Part shown: in pieces, positions 46,530-55,800 of the stretch | Layout: each line of letters begins with the position of its first letter | Position numbering within the stretch: position 1 is the first letter of the stretch | Assembly: GCF_016236915.1 (NCBI RefSeq) | Contig: NZ_JAEHOK010000003.1 | Span: 62,001-126,000, forward strand | Source: Salegentibacter maritimus | GTDB taxonomy: Bacteria; Bacteroidota; Bacteroidia; Flavobacteriales; Flavobacteriaceae | Direction of reading: 5' to 3' | DNA: 64,000 nucleotides | Notes under the pieces: model-generated | Told to the model about the DNA's origin: nothing | The model's input: only the letters and a program-made list of their open reading frames with translations | The model's database searches: none | Made by a program: the position numbers and the translations under genes

Positions 46530-48194
46530 ATGAATAAAACCAAACCAGGCACAAGCGTAAAACGACTTTGGAACCTACTTAAATTAGATAAACGTGATGT
46601 AAAACATATACTATTTTATGCTCTTCTCGCCGGTTTAATAAACCTGGCCGTTCCTTTAGGAATACAAGCTATTGTAAACCTTATCCAGGGAGGTAGGGTA
46701 AGCACCAGCTGGGTTATTTTGGTTATCCTCGTTACCCTTGCCGTAGGAATGGTTGGTGTTTTTGAACTTCTACAGCTTAGATTGGCAGAAAATATTCAGC
46801 AAAAGATTTTTACAAGGTCTAGCTTTGAATTTGCTTATCGTTTTCCGAAAATTAAAAGTGAAGCATTGCAAAATATTTATCCTCCCGAGTTAGCAAATCG
46901 CTTTTTTGAAACCATTACTGTACAAAAAGGTGTAAGTAAAATTTTATTAGACCTCCCCGCAGCAACAGTTCAAATTATACTGGGCGTAGCTTTGCTTTCC
47001 CTATACCACCCATTCTTTATCTTATATGGATTATTGCTTGTTTTACTACTTTACCTTGTTTTTAAATTTACGGCAGCAAAAGGTTTAAAAACAAGCCTGG
47101 ACGAATCTAAAAACAAGTACCAGGTTGCCTATTGGATACAGGAAATAGCCAGAAACCTAAAAAGCTTTAAAATTTCAGGAAGGAGCAAATTGGCAATAGA
47201 AAAAAACGACCGATTAACTGCAGAGTACCTGAAAGAAAGGGAAGACCATTTTGGGGTGTTAAAAATGCAGTATGTTAAACTAATTGTCTTCAAAATCCTT
47301 GTGGCAGGCGGATTATTGGCTATTGGAGGACTTTTGGTGCTAAATCAACAAATGAATATTGGACAATTTGTAGCCGCCGAAATCATTATTTTATTGATAA
47401 TTTCTTCGGTAGAAAAATTAATTAGGGGCTTAGAAGATATTTATGATACCCTAACTTCACTTGAAAAGATTGGGCAGGTAGTAGACAAACCACTGGAAGC
47501 TTTTGAAAATCAAAACTCTGTAGACATCTCCAATGGAATTAAGTTAGAATTAAAAGACGTAGCCTTTGAACCTGATGGATATTCGGTTCTTAAAGGAATT
47601 AATTTCACCCTGGAAGCGCAAAAAACTTTATTAATTACTGGGCCTGCTGGTAATGGACGTACCAGTCTTTTAAAACTTATTTCAGGTATTTTCACCCCTA
47701 CCAACGGAAAAATTTACATTAATGACACTGCAAGGCACACACTGGTTTTAAATGAATACAGGCAACATTTGGGTACCGTTCTACCCGATGAAATTCCCTT
47801 TGAAGGCAGCCTTTGGGAAAATATAACCTTTGGAGATACCTCTATCTCAGATCAGGATATAGACTGGGCACTGGAACATTCGGGACTAAAAGATTTTGTA
47901 AAAGACCAACCCGATGGAATCTTTTCCCAAATCCATCCGGAAGGTAGGTATCTTTCTACCTTAATAGCCAAAAGAATCATTTTGGCCCGTGCCATTGTTA
48001 GGAAGCCTTCAATTATAATCCTAAAAGAACCTTTGGAAAAATTTGAACCCCGGGAACAGAAAAGAATATTTAAGTTTTTAACTGAGCCTACAAATAAATG
48101 GAGCCTTATAGTAGCCAGTAACGATGAGATTTGGACAGAGGTTTCCGATACACGCATAGAATTGCGGGAAGGTAGAATCGTTAAATCCCTGTAG
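46530..48194 (+). CDS. ABC exporter-like protein with degenerate nucleotide-binding domain
   Basis: The 554-residue protein has a six-helix exporter membrane domain (about 20-310) fused to an ATPase-like domain (335-554), the layout of type I secretion ABC proteins. All catalytic motifs are altered: Walker A is GPAGNGRTS with Arg377 for Lys, the Q-loop Gln is Asp420, the signature is LSTLI (475-479) for LSGGQ, Walker B reads IIILKEP with Lys499 for Asp, and the H-loop His is Asn531. The fold-defining residues are kept and the frame is intact. It heads an operon with HlyD and TolC family genes (2-bp and 8-bp gaps). Confidence 0.88.
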   Translation: MNKTKPGTSVKRLWNLLKLDKRDVKHILFYALLAGLINLAVPLGIQAIVNLIQGGRVSTSWVILVILVTLAVGMVGVFELLQLRLAENIQQKIFTRSSFEFAYRFPKIKSEALQNIYPPELANRFFETITVQKGVSKILLDLPAATVQIILGVALLSLYHPFFILYGLLLVLLLYLVFKFTAAKGLKTSLDESKNKYQVAYWIQEIARNLKSFKISGRSKLAIEKNDRLTAEYLKEREDHFGVLKMQYVKLIVFKILVAGGLLAIGGLLVLNQQMNIGQFVAAEIIILLIISSVEKLIRGLEDIYDTLTSLEKIGQVVDKPLEAFENQNSVDISNGIKLELKDVAFEPDGYSVLKGINFTLEAQKTLLITGPAGNGRTSLLKLISGIFTPTNGKIYINDTARHTLVLNEYRQHLGTVLPDEIPFEGSLWENITFGDTSISDQDIDWALEHSGLKDFVKDQPDGIFSQIHPEGRYLSTLIAKRIILARAIVRKPSIIILKEPLEKFEPREQKRIFKFLTEPTNKWSLIVASNDEIWTEVSDTRIELREGRIVKSL

Positions 48195-48196
48195 TT

Positions 48197-49564
48197 ATGC
48201 TGAATATTTCTGAAGAAAAATTAAATGAACGAATAGACATCACTGATTCCAAATCGGGGAAATTTGTATTTTTTAGAAAACATTACACAATATTCAATAA
48301 AGTACTTATTGGTCTTTTTGTTGTATTTGTTATTATTCTCTTTTTACCCTGGACACAAAATATTAGAGCTACCGGAAATGTTACTACCTTAAGCCCAGAG
48401 CACAGACCGCAAACCATACAATCTCCAATTCCGGGGCGTATTGAAAAATGGTATATAAACGAGGGGGACTTTGTAAATAAAGGAGATACCATTCTACAAA
48501 TTTCGGAAGTTAGTAGTGACTATTTTGACCCTAATCTTATAAGCAGAACTTCCGGCCAGATTGCTGCTAAAAACCAATCGGCTTCAACTTACGATGAAAA
48601 GATTGCTGCGTTAGGAGAGCAATTGGCCGCCCAGCAAAACGAAAGGGAATTAAAGCGTAATCAGGCTATTAATAAAATGGAGCAATCCCGTTTAAAGGTA
48701 GTTAGCGACAGTATAAAACTTGAAGCGGCAGAGACACAGGTAGAAATTGCCCAAACGCAATTTGAGCGCACACAAACCCTTCAGCAAGAGGGCTTAAAAT
48801 CGTTAACCGAATTAGAAGCCAAACGTTTAAAACTTCAAGAAGCGCAAGCTAAATTAATTGCCCAGCAAAATCAGCTATTATCCAGTAGAAATGAAGTGAT
48901 AAATGCCGAAATTGAGATCAATAGGATTAAGGCCGAATACGCCGATAAAATTTCAAAAACCCGGCAGGAAATTTTCACTTCCAAAGGCAATCAGTTTAGC
49001 ACCAGGGCCGAAGTAGACAAACTTGAAATTCAACTTTCCAATTACGAGCAGCGCAGTAAATTATATTATATCCTTGCTCCGCAAGATGGTTATGTTAATA
49101 AAGCTTTGCGCGCAGGTTTAGGCGAAACTTTTTCCCAGGGCGAACAATTAGTAGGTATTATGCCTTCAAATTACCAAATGGCAGTAGAAACTTTTGTAAG
49201 ACCTTTAGATTTACCTTTAATTCACGTTGGCGAAGAAGTTCAGGTTCAATTTGACGGCTGGCCTGCAATTATATTTAGTGGTTGGCCAAACCTCTCCTAT
49301 GGTACTTACAGTGCAAAAGTAGTAGCAGTAGAAAACTATATTTCTCCCAACGGTAAATACCGCGTATTACTAGCCCCCAATCCAAATGATAACCCGTGGC
49401 CAAAACAAATAGGTATTGGAAGTGGAGCCCAAACTATTGCTCTGTTAGAAAACGTACCTATTTGGTACGAAATATGGCGAAACTTAAATGGTTTCCCCCC
49501 AAATTATTATGCGCCAAATGATAGCCCACAAGAGAAACCGGTAAAGAGCAAAACTAAAAAATAG
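48197..49564 (+). CDS. HlyD family periplasmic adaptor protein
   Basis: The 455-residue protein has one N-terminal membrane helix (about 34-52). A split biotinyl-lipoyl domain comes first (SPIPGRIEKWYINEGDFVNKGD, second half ILAPQDGYVNKALRAGLGE), then a long coiled-coil hairpin (about 125-285, repeats of Gln/Glu/Lys/Leu) and a beta-barrel domain. It bridges an inner-membrane ABC exporter and an outer-membrane TolC channel. It starts 2 bp after the ABC-like gene and is followed after 8 bp by the TolC gene. Confidence 0.93.
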   Translation: MLNISEEKLNERIDITDSKSGKFVFFRKHYTIFNKVLIGLFVVFVIILFLPWTQNIRATGNVTTLSPEHRPQTIQSPIPGRIEKWYINEGDFVNKGDTILQISEVSSDYFDPNLISRTSGQIAAKNQSASTYDEKIAALGEQLAAQQNERELKRNQAINKMEQSRLKVVSDSIKLEAAETQVEIAQTQFERTQTLQQEGLKSLTELEAKRLKLQEAQAKLIAQQNQLLSSRNEVINAEIEINRIKAEYADKISKTRQEIFTSKGNQFSTRAEVDKLEIQLSNYEQRSKLYYILAPQDGYVNKALRAGLGETFSQGEQLVGIMPSNYQMAVETFVRPLDLPLIHVGEEVQVQFDGWPAIIFSGWPNLSYGTYSAKVVAVENYISPNGKYRVLLAPNPNDNPWPKQIGIGSGAQTIALLENVPIWYEIWRNLNGFPPNYYAPNDSPQEKPVKSKTKK

Positions 49565-49572
49565 AATAAAAA

Positions 49573-50949
49573 ATGCGTTTAGCACACTATTTATTAATGT
49601 TGTTTTTTGTTTGCTCCCAGGCATGGGCACAAACAGAGCACTTAAGCTATACCGAGTTTTTAGAAAAGGTAATTAGTGAGCATCCTGTGGTGAAACAGGC
49701 AAATCTTGTAAGCGAAATTGGCGATGCCAGGGTTCAAACTTCCAGAGGTGGTTTCGATCCGCGTTTTGTGGTAGATTATAAAGAAAAACAATACAAAGGC
49801 ACCGAATACTACAAACTTTTAGATGCTCAATTGCAAGTACCTATGTGGTATGGCCTAAAATTAAAGGGCAATTTTGAGCAAAACCAGGGTACTTATATAA
49901 ATCCGCAAAACAAAGTCCCTGAGGCCGGACTTTTTCAAGCAGGAGTAATTTTATCCCTTGGTGAAGGCTTATGGATAAACTCCCGAATGGCAGGTTTACG
50001 CAAAGCCCAGGCATATAACGCACAAAGCAAAGCTGAACAACAACTCTTAGTAAATGATATTCTTCTAAAGGCATCTTTTAGTTATTTTGAATGGCTACAA
50101 GCCCACGAAAAACTGGCAATTTTTGAAGATTTCCTAAGCAATGCAAACCAACGCTACCGTGGGGTTAAACGAAGTGCAGAAACCGGCGATATTGCAGGAA
50201 TAGATACTGTTGAAGCGAGGCTTAACATACAAGAGCGCAAACTGCAGATGAACCAGGCGGCAGTAGAGCTAAGGAAAGCGAGGCTAAAACTCTCTACCTA
50301 TTTATGGAGCCAGGATCAACCCCTACTTTTACAAAATGGTGTGGCACCGGTAAATACAGATGTCATTTTAGGAGACCTACTTGCGGAAATTCCTGAATTA
50401 AATTTTGAAACCCACCCACAATTGGCCTTTTATCGTCAAAAAATAAAAGCGCTACAAATAGAAAAACGCTATCGCTTTAATAAGTTATTACCGAAGGTAG
50501 ATGTTGAGTATAATTTTCTATCGGAAGAACCCGAAAATTTTGAAACATTTAATGCCGATGCCTATAAGGCCGGTTTAAAAGTTTCTATGCCTTTATTTTT
50601 AAGAAAAGAACGTGGAGATCTTAAAATTGCGGAATACGAGTTACAGGATGCCAGGCTGGAACTTAATCTTAAAAATAATCAGCTAGAGGCTAAAGTTAAT
50701 GCTTTGCAGCAGCAGCTTCAGGCTTTTTTACAGCAAATAGACATGAGCAAGCAAATGGTAGCTGATACGCAAACCTTATTAGATGCCGAAGTACGAAAAT
50801 TTAATTTTGGCGAAAGCTCAATCTTTCTTATAAACACTCGCGAAAATAAATTTATAGAATCCAGGCTGAAGCAATTAGATATTCAAATAAAGTTTTTAAA
50901 AACCCAGGCCGAATACCTACAAGCACTTGGTAGCAATGCCCTACCCTAG
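49573..50949 (+). CDS. TolC family outer-membrane efflux protein
   Basis: The 458-residue protein has a signal peptide (cleavage near QAWAQ, residue 20) and two repeated TolC halves made of long helical stretches: RGVKRSAETGDIAGIDTVEA in the first and VRKFNFGESSIFLINTRENK in the second. It forms the outer-membrane and periplasmic channel of the tripartite exporter encoded with the two preceding genes. No substrate gene with a type I secretion signal or glycine-rich repeats is adjacent. Confidence 0.93.
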   Translation: MRLAHYLLMLFFVCSQAWAQTEHLSYTEFLEKVISEHPVVKQANLVSEIGDARVQTSRGGFDPRFVVDYKEKQYKGTEYYKLLDAQLQVPMWYGLKLKGNFEQNQGTYINPQNKVPEAGLFQAGVILSLGEGLWINSRMAGLRKAQAYNAQSKAEQQLLVNDILLKASFSYFEWLQAHEKLAIFEDFLSNANQRYRGVKRSAETGDIAGIDTVEARLNIQERKLQMNQAAVELRKARLKLSTYLWSQDQPLLLQNGVAPVNTDVILGDLLAEIPELNFETHPQLAFYRQKIKALQIEKRYRFNKLLPKVDVEYNFLSEEPENFETFNADAYKAGLKVSMPLFLRKERGDLKIAEYELQDARLELNLKNNQLEAKVNALQQQLQAFLQQIDMSKQMVADTQTLLDAEVRKFNFGESSIFLINTRENKFIESRLKQLDIQIKFLKTQAEYLQALGSNALP

Positions 50950-51472
50950 AATTCAAAATTTTTAAAGTTACCAAAAAGCCTAATGAATTCAATACTTATC
51001 CCAAAAACGGGATTTGATGTTCCCAGGCTTGCCAAGAGGTAATTTACTTCTGCTATTATTTAAGGTATTTAAAAATATGTAGATAAGCCAGGCTATTAGC
51101 CTAGAATATACAGCAACAAGCCTTACTGTATCTCATCCCTTAATATTTGTGATCTAAGGGTTTTAAACTAACACCACAACCGGGTTGCCTATTTTTATTA
51201 CTTCCCATAGCATACTTCAAAAGATTGTACTCAATTCAATTTAAAAAACTTCCTTGTTGTAAGGTTTTAGGGAACTCATTTTATTGTTTTGGTTGCTGGC
51301 TCCCGAATATCCAACTTTTCAGTAAGAACCTGATGAGTATCATAGCACCACAAAATATTTATAAGTATAGGCCTCTATCTTACAGAATTTTATGTAACAA
51401 AAGTAACTGTAATACACGGGCTTTAAGCTTAGTTTTGCAACTGAAAATCAAGAAATTATTTATTTAAAAATA
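50950..51472 (+). promoter_or_regulatory. intergenic region with promoter of the rhodanese operon
   Basis: A -7 box TAGTTTTG lies at 51430-51437, 35 bp before the first ATG. Upstream of it, GTAAC (51394-51398), GTAAC (51403-51407) and GTAAT (51409-51413) are direct repeats centred near -41 of the predicted start, where class II activators bind. The remaining bases from 50950 to 51390 show no gene, repeat or strong hairpin. Confidence 0.45.
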
Positions 51473-51766
51473 ATGATGATGAGCACAAAAGAAGAATTAA
51501 GCAAAAGTACCGGCGGTAGCATTGTAGATGTTCGTACGCACCAGGAATTTATGGGCGGAAGTGTTTCCGGCTCGGTTAATATTCCGCTTCATGAAATTCC
51601 ACACCGAGTAGATGAACTAAAACAAATGCAAGCACCCTTAATTTTATGCTGTGCCTCGGGAAACCGAAGCGGACAGGCAGCGAATTATTTGAGCAGGCAG
51701 GGCATAGATTGTATTAATGGCGGCTCTTGGCTGGAAGTAAATTACCTAACTCAGCAAGAAGTATAA
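51473..51766 (+). CDS. rhodanese-like protein (first of a pair)
   Basis: The 97-residue single rhodanese domain has the IVDVRTHQEFMGGSVSGSVNIP opening and the catalytic loop LCCASGNRSGQA, with the active-site Cys in the CASGNRS loop. It transfers sulfane sulfur or carries persulfide. Three consecutive ATGs (51473, 51476, 51479) make the exact start uncertain. It is the first gene of a three-gene operon with a second rhodanese (2 bp downstream) and a small membrane protein. Confidence 0.92.
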   Translation: MMMSTKEELSKSTGGSIVDVRTHQEFMGGSVSGSVNIPLHEIPHRVDELKQMQAPLILCCASGNRSGQAANYLSRQGIDCINGGSWLEVNYLTQQEV

Positions 51767-51768
51767 AT

Positions 51769-52086
51769 ATGATTGCAAAACTTAAACAACTATTAGGCAT
51801 TAAACCTGCACCCAATTATAATGAGCTTTTGGAAGAAGGCGGACTAATAATAGATGTAAGAACCAAAGCAGAATTTGTAGGTGGGCATATTAAAGGATCT
51901 AAAAACATGCCTTTACAAAATTTAGGTACAAGCCTTACTAGTTTAAAAGACAAAGATAAACCCATTATAACCTGTTGCGCATCGGGAATGCGCAGTGCTT
52001 CTGCGAAAAATCTCTTAAAGTCTAACGGCTTTACCCGGGTATACAACGGCGGCAGTTGGGCTCGGCTTCAAGAAAAAATTTCTTAA
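51769..52086 (+). CDS. rhodanese-like protein (second of a pair)
   Basis: The 105-residue rhodanese has LIIDVRTKAEFVGGHIKGSKNMP and an active loop CCASGMRSASA. It is closely similar in layout to the upstream gene and probably arose by duplication. The ATG at 51769 (MIAKLKQLLGIKP) is chosen; an earlier in-frame ATG lies inside the upstream gene. The next gene follows after 4 bp. Confidence 0.92.
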   Translation: MIAKLKQLLGIKPAPNYNELLEEGGLIIDVRTKAEFVGGHIKGSKNMPLQNLGTSLTSLKDKDKPIITCCASGMRSASAKNLLKSNGFTRVYNGGSWARLQEKIS

Positions 52087-52090
52087 GCTT

Positions 52091-52312
52091 ATGAAAACAA
52101 GAATCACGAGCGGCTGGACCTGGATTCGGGCTGCCTACTTATTTATTGGCATTTTGGTAATGATACAAAGTGCTTTAGAAGGCCAATGGATTGGTATAGC
52201 CCTTGGTGCCTGGCCGGCTGCAATGGGTCTTTTTGGACTTGCCTGTGCAGCAGGAAATTGTTCTACGGGAAATTGTGAAGTTCCTCATAAAGAAAAACAC
52301 ATTAGTAAATAA
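52091..52312 (+). CDS. small cysteine-containing membrane protein of the rhodanese operon
   Basis: The 73-residue protein has two hydrophobic helices (about 12-28 and 34-52). The C-terminal cysteine cluster C52...C57...C62 lies in GLACAAGNCSTGNCEVP, like small YgaP/DUF2892-type proteins that accompany rhodaneses. It may hold persulfide at the membrane or move a sulfur species; this is inferred from the operon and the cysteines. Confidence 0.72.
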   Translation: MKTRITSGWTWIRAAYLFIGILVMIQSALEGQWIGIALGAWPAAMGLFGLACAAGNCSTGNCEVPHKEKHISK

Positions 52313-52321
52313 CTTTAGAAC

Positions 52322-52410
52322 AAGCTCACAAAGCATGAATATTTGAAAATATGATTTGCTTACGAGGCAGGTCTCAGAGGATTAAATCTGGATTATAGAG
52401 TCAAAATAAT
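52322..52410 (+). repeat. three-hairpin dispersed repeat, copy 7 (diverged)
   Basis: TTACGAGGCAGGTCTCAGAGG and ATTAAATCTGGATTATAGAG are, apart from a few changes, the middle and tail modules. An unrelated hairpin GCTCGCC-ACCA-GGCGGGC follows at 52412-52429. Between 52430 and 52725 nothing is recognised. Confidence 0.58.
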
Positions 52411-52725
52411 TGCTCGCCACCAGGCGGGCTTAATGCTTTTACGCTTTTAGAAAACCAGGTATACCAAATTTCTTTCTCCTACAAGCCCCCCAAAATACTA
52501 TAAAAAAGCTTCCTGTATCTACGCTAGCCTTATAATTCAATATAAGAGGAACTTTAAAAGCAATAAATCTTTTCTGGTTACAAAAACCTGGCTTCCACAT
52601 ACCAGCTAAGGGTTTTCCCCTATTTTTTATAGGTTTTTATACTTATTTTTAGTAATTATGTTATACACATTTAGGTCACCCTACTTTCCTAAGAGTAAAA
52701 CCAACACTAAAAATTAATTTACAAT

Positions 52726-52808
52726 AAAAAAGAAAAATCCCACGGAGTACGCAGGATTTAAGATTTTTCTTCGGCTTATAGCCTTATTATGAATTGCTTT
52801 CAGATTAC
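52726..52808 (-). ncRNA. tracrRNA of the type II-C CRISPR-Cas9 system
   Basis: On the minus strand, 52803-52786 reads CTGAAAGCAATTCATAAT, which pairs with all of the first 18 nt of the crRNA-oriented repeat (GTTGTGAATTGCTTTCAG): 16 Watson-Crick pairs and two G-U wobbles. It is followed by a nexus-type hairpin GGCT-ATA-AGCC (52783-52773) and a terminator stem at 52759-52735 (AAATCCTGCG / CGTGGGATTT, loop TACTC) with a U-run. Two pairs of that stem are G-U wobbles only on the minus strand, which fixes the orientation. A -7 box TATTTTTA lies at 52821-52814, 19 bp after GTTA. The 5' end is estimated. Confidence 0.88.
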
Positions 52809-52830
52809 TAATATAAAAATAAAATAATTC

Positions 52831-55800
52831 ATGAGCAACTTAACTTTAGGAATTGACCTTGGCACAAATTCAATTGGATGGGCAATTAGAGATATTTCAG
52901 CATTCGAAAATCAAATTATAAAAAATGGGATTCTTATTTTTGACAAAGGTGTTGGTGAAGAAAAAGGAATTGAATTTCCTAAAGTTAGAAAACGTACCGA
53001 AAGCCGTGGTAAGCGTCGAAATTATCAGGCTGAAAAATATAGAAAATGGGAATTACTGGAATTCTTGATTGAAAATAAAATGTGTCCGCTTACTATTGAT
53101 GAGCTAAATGAATGGCGAAAATACTCCAGAAAAGACAAACGCAAATATCCTCAAACAGAAGAATTTATTAATTGGCTGAGATTTGACTTTAATGGCGACG
53201 GAAAACCCGATTTTCATTTATTGGGTGGTGACAAACACGAGAGTTATTATTTATTCAGGGCAAAAGTAATTAGTGAAAATACTACAGACAAAAAAGTATT
53301 TCAAGAAAACCCAGAGATTTTAGGACGTGTTTTTTATCAACTAGTTCAACGACGTGGTTTTAAAGGGCGTGATGAGGAAGAAGCCAAAACAATGCTTAAA
53401 GGCTCAAAAGATGGTACTGTAAAAGGCAGGGATGCTATTGCTGAATATATCGAAGAATATAAAAGTTTAGGTGCGGCACTTTATTACTACCAAAGAGACC
53501 ACTCTACAGATTACGAAAAGATAAGGATTCGTCAACGGTACAATTTGCGAAAAGATTATGAAAATGAACTAAAAGAAATTTGCCGTGTTCAGAATTTAAG
53601 CGAAAGTGATTATAAAAAGTTGCACAAAGCCATTATTTGGCAACGCCCATTACGAACTCAAAAAGGTTTGATTGGCTTATGCACTTATGAAAAAAGTAAA
53701 CGAAGAGCACCTATAAGTCATCCGCTTTATGAAGAATATCGTACATGGGTATTCATTAATAACCTTAAAATTGAAGCTCCAGAAGGAGAATCCATTGAAA
53801 ATTATCTCAATGAGAAAATTTATCCATTGTTCTTAAAAAGCAGTAACGATTTTAAGTTAAAAACCATTCTCGATAGAATTAATAGAGATGGTGCAAAAAT
53901 TCATTCTAAATTCAGTGAAAGACCAGACACTAAAGCTCTATCGGCAAAACTGCTGAAAAAACTACAAGATGTTTTGGGCGAAAATTGGAAAGAAGATTAT
54001 AATTGGAAGACTTCTTTTGAGCGCCAAGCTCAACCCAAGAAAAAACAAAACAATAATTATTCAGTTGAAGATATTTGGCACGTTTTATTCACTTTTGATA
54101 ATGAAGAAAAACTTAAAGATTTTGGTACACAAAAACTACGACTTACTGAAGAAAAAGCTGAGAAATTTTCAAAAATAAAATTACAACAGGGTTATGCAAC
54201 GCTTAGTCTTTCAGCAGTAAAGAAAATCATTCCTTACCTTCAAAAAGGCTTTATTTACCCTAAAGCAGTTTATATGGCCAACCTTCAAAAGGTTTTGGGA
54301 ACCCCCGAAATATCCAAAAATTTTATTAATCATTTTGCCAATGAAATTGATGGTATTTATGAAAATGCTTCCACAGCTAAAAAACTAAACAATGTGCTTA
54401 ACAGTCTTTTTAGGACAGAATTAATTGCTGAAGGCGATTATCACCTTTCGGAAAATGAAGATTTGGATGCCTCTGATTTAAATTTAATTCAGCAGAAAAT
54501 CATCGATAATTTAGGCGAAAAAACCTGGAAAGAAACAGATGAAGCTACTCAAAATAAATATAAAGATTATGTAAAAAAGCACTTTAAAGATTTTTTACAA
54601 AAACCACTGCAAGCCAAAAAAAGTGGATTTATGGAGCAGCCCAGAATTCATGACCAGATTTTTTCTTATCTCCAGGAGCATTATCCAGAGCAGGTTCCTG
54701 ATGAAAACATCAAGTTTTTATGGCATCCATCTGAACAAGAAAAATACCCCAATGCTTCAGAATATCAAGAAGTCAGCTTAAAGAATAAAACTTTTTACAT
54801 TAAAGAAAGTGAGCTTGATCGCTTTTTACATAAAAATCCCACTGCCGAAACCGAAGGGATTTCTTTAAAATTATTGGGAGATCCTGAGCCTATAAGCAAA
54901 GGTTTTAAAAACCCAATGGCTCTAAAAAGTTTACATAAGCTTAAACAGTTATTGAATTTTTTGTTGCAAACCCAACAAATTGACGCACACACACGCATTG
55001 TGGTTGAAATTGCCCGAGAATTGAACAACGCCAATTACCGGAAAGCTCTTGAGAAATGGCAAAATGAACGTGAACGAGAAAATGAGACTTTCAAAAAGCG
55101 TATTGAAGAAATCAATAAAGAATGTAAAACTAGTTTTGATGTTAACGATAAATCACTATTGCGGAAAATTCGCCTTTGGGAAGAACAAGATAAAAAATGC
55201 CTTTACACAGGTGAAACCATTAATATGTGCGATGTGCTTAATGGCGAATATTACGATATTGAACATACCATTCCTGCAAGTATAAGTTTTGATAGTGAGT
55301 TGAAAAATTTAAGTCTGGCTAATAAAGATTTTAATAATCGCATTAAAGGAAAAAAATATCCTTCACAACTCGATAATTATAAAGAAGCTTCAACCTTTAA
55401 TGGAAAACACATGGAGCCTGTTATAAAAAACATCGAAAGTATTTTTGGGAAACGTACTTTTTACAAAAAGAAAGTTAAAAAAAGAGGTGTAGAAAAAGAA
55501 ATCACCGTTGAAAAATGGGCAAAAATAGCTGATTTAGAAAAACAGTTGGATGGTTTAAAAAACCTGAGTTATATAGATAACAAAGACGCTAAAGATTATA
55601 AAATTCAGCAACGACACCTGTTAAAATTCAAATTAGATTATTTAAAACAAAAACTGCAAACCTTTACCGTAGAAGAATATAAAGCCAGTTGGAGAAACAG
55701 TCAGTTACGGGATACTCAAATTATGACTAAATATGCTGTTCCATATTTACGAACGGTCTTTAATCGCGTAGAAGTACAAAAAGGAAATGTAGTAAATGAT

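Noticed and set aside
51225-51467. 80-codon ORF before the rhodanese genes
   Set aside because: It covers the promoter and direct-repeat region, has no recognisable domain and an unlikely composition.
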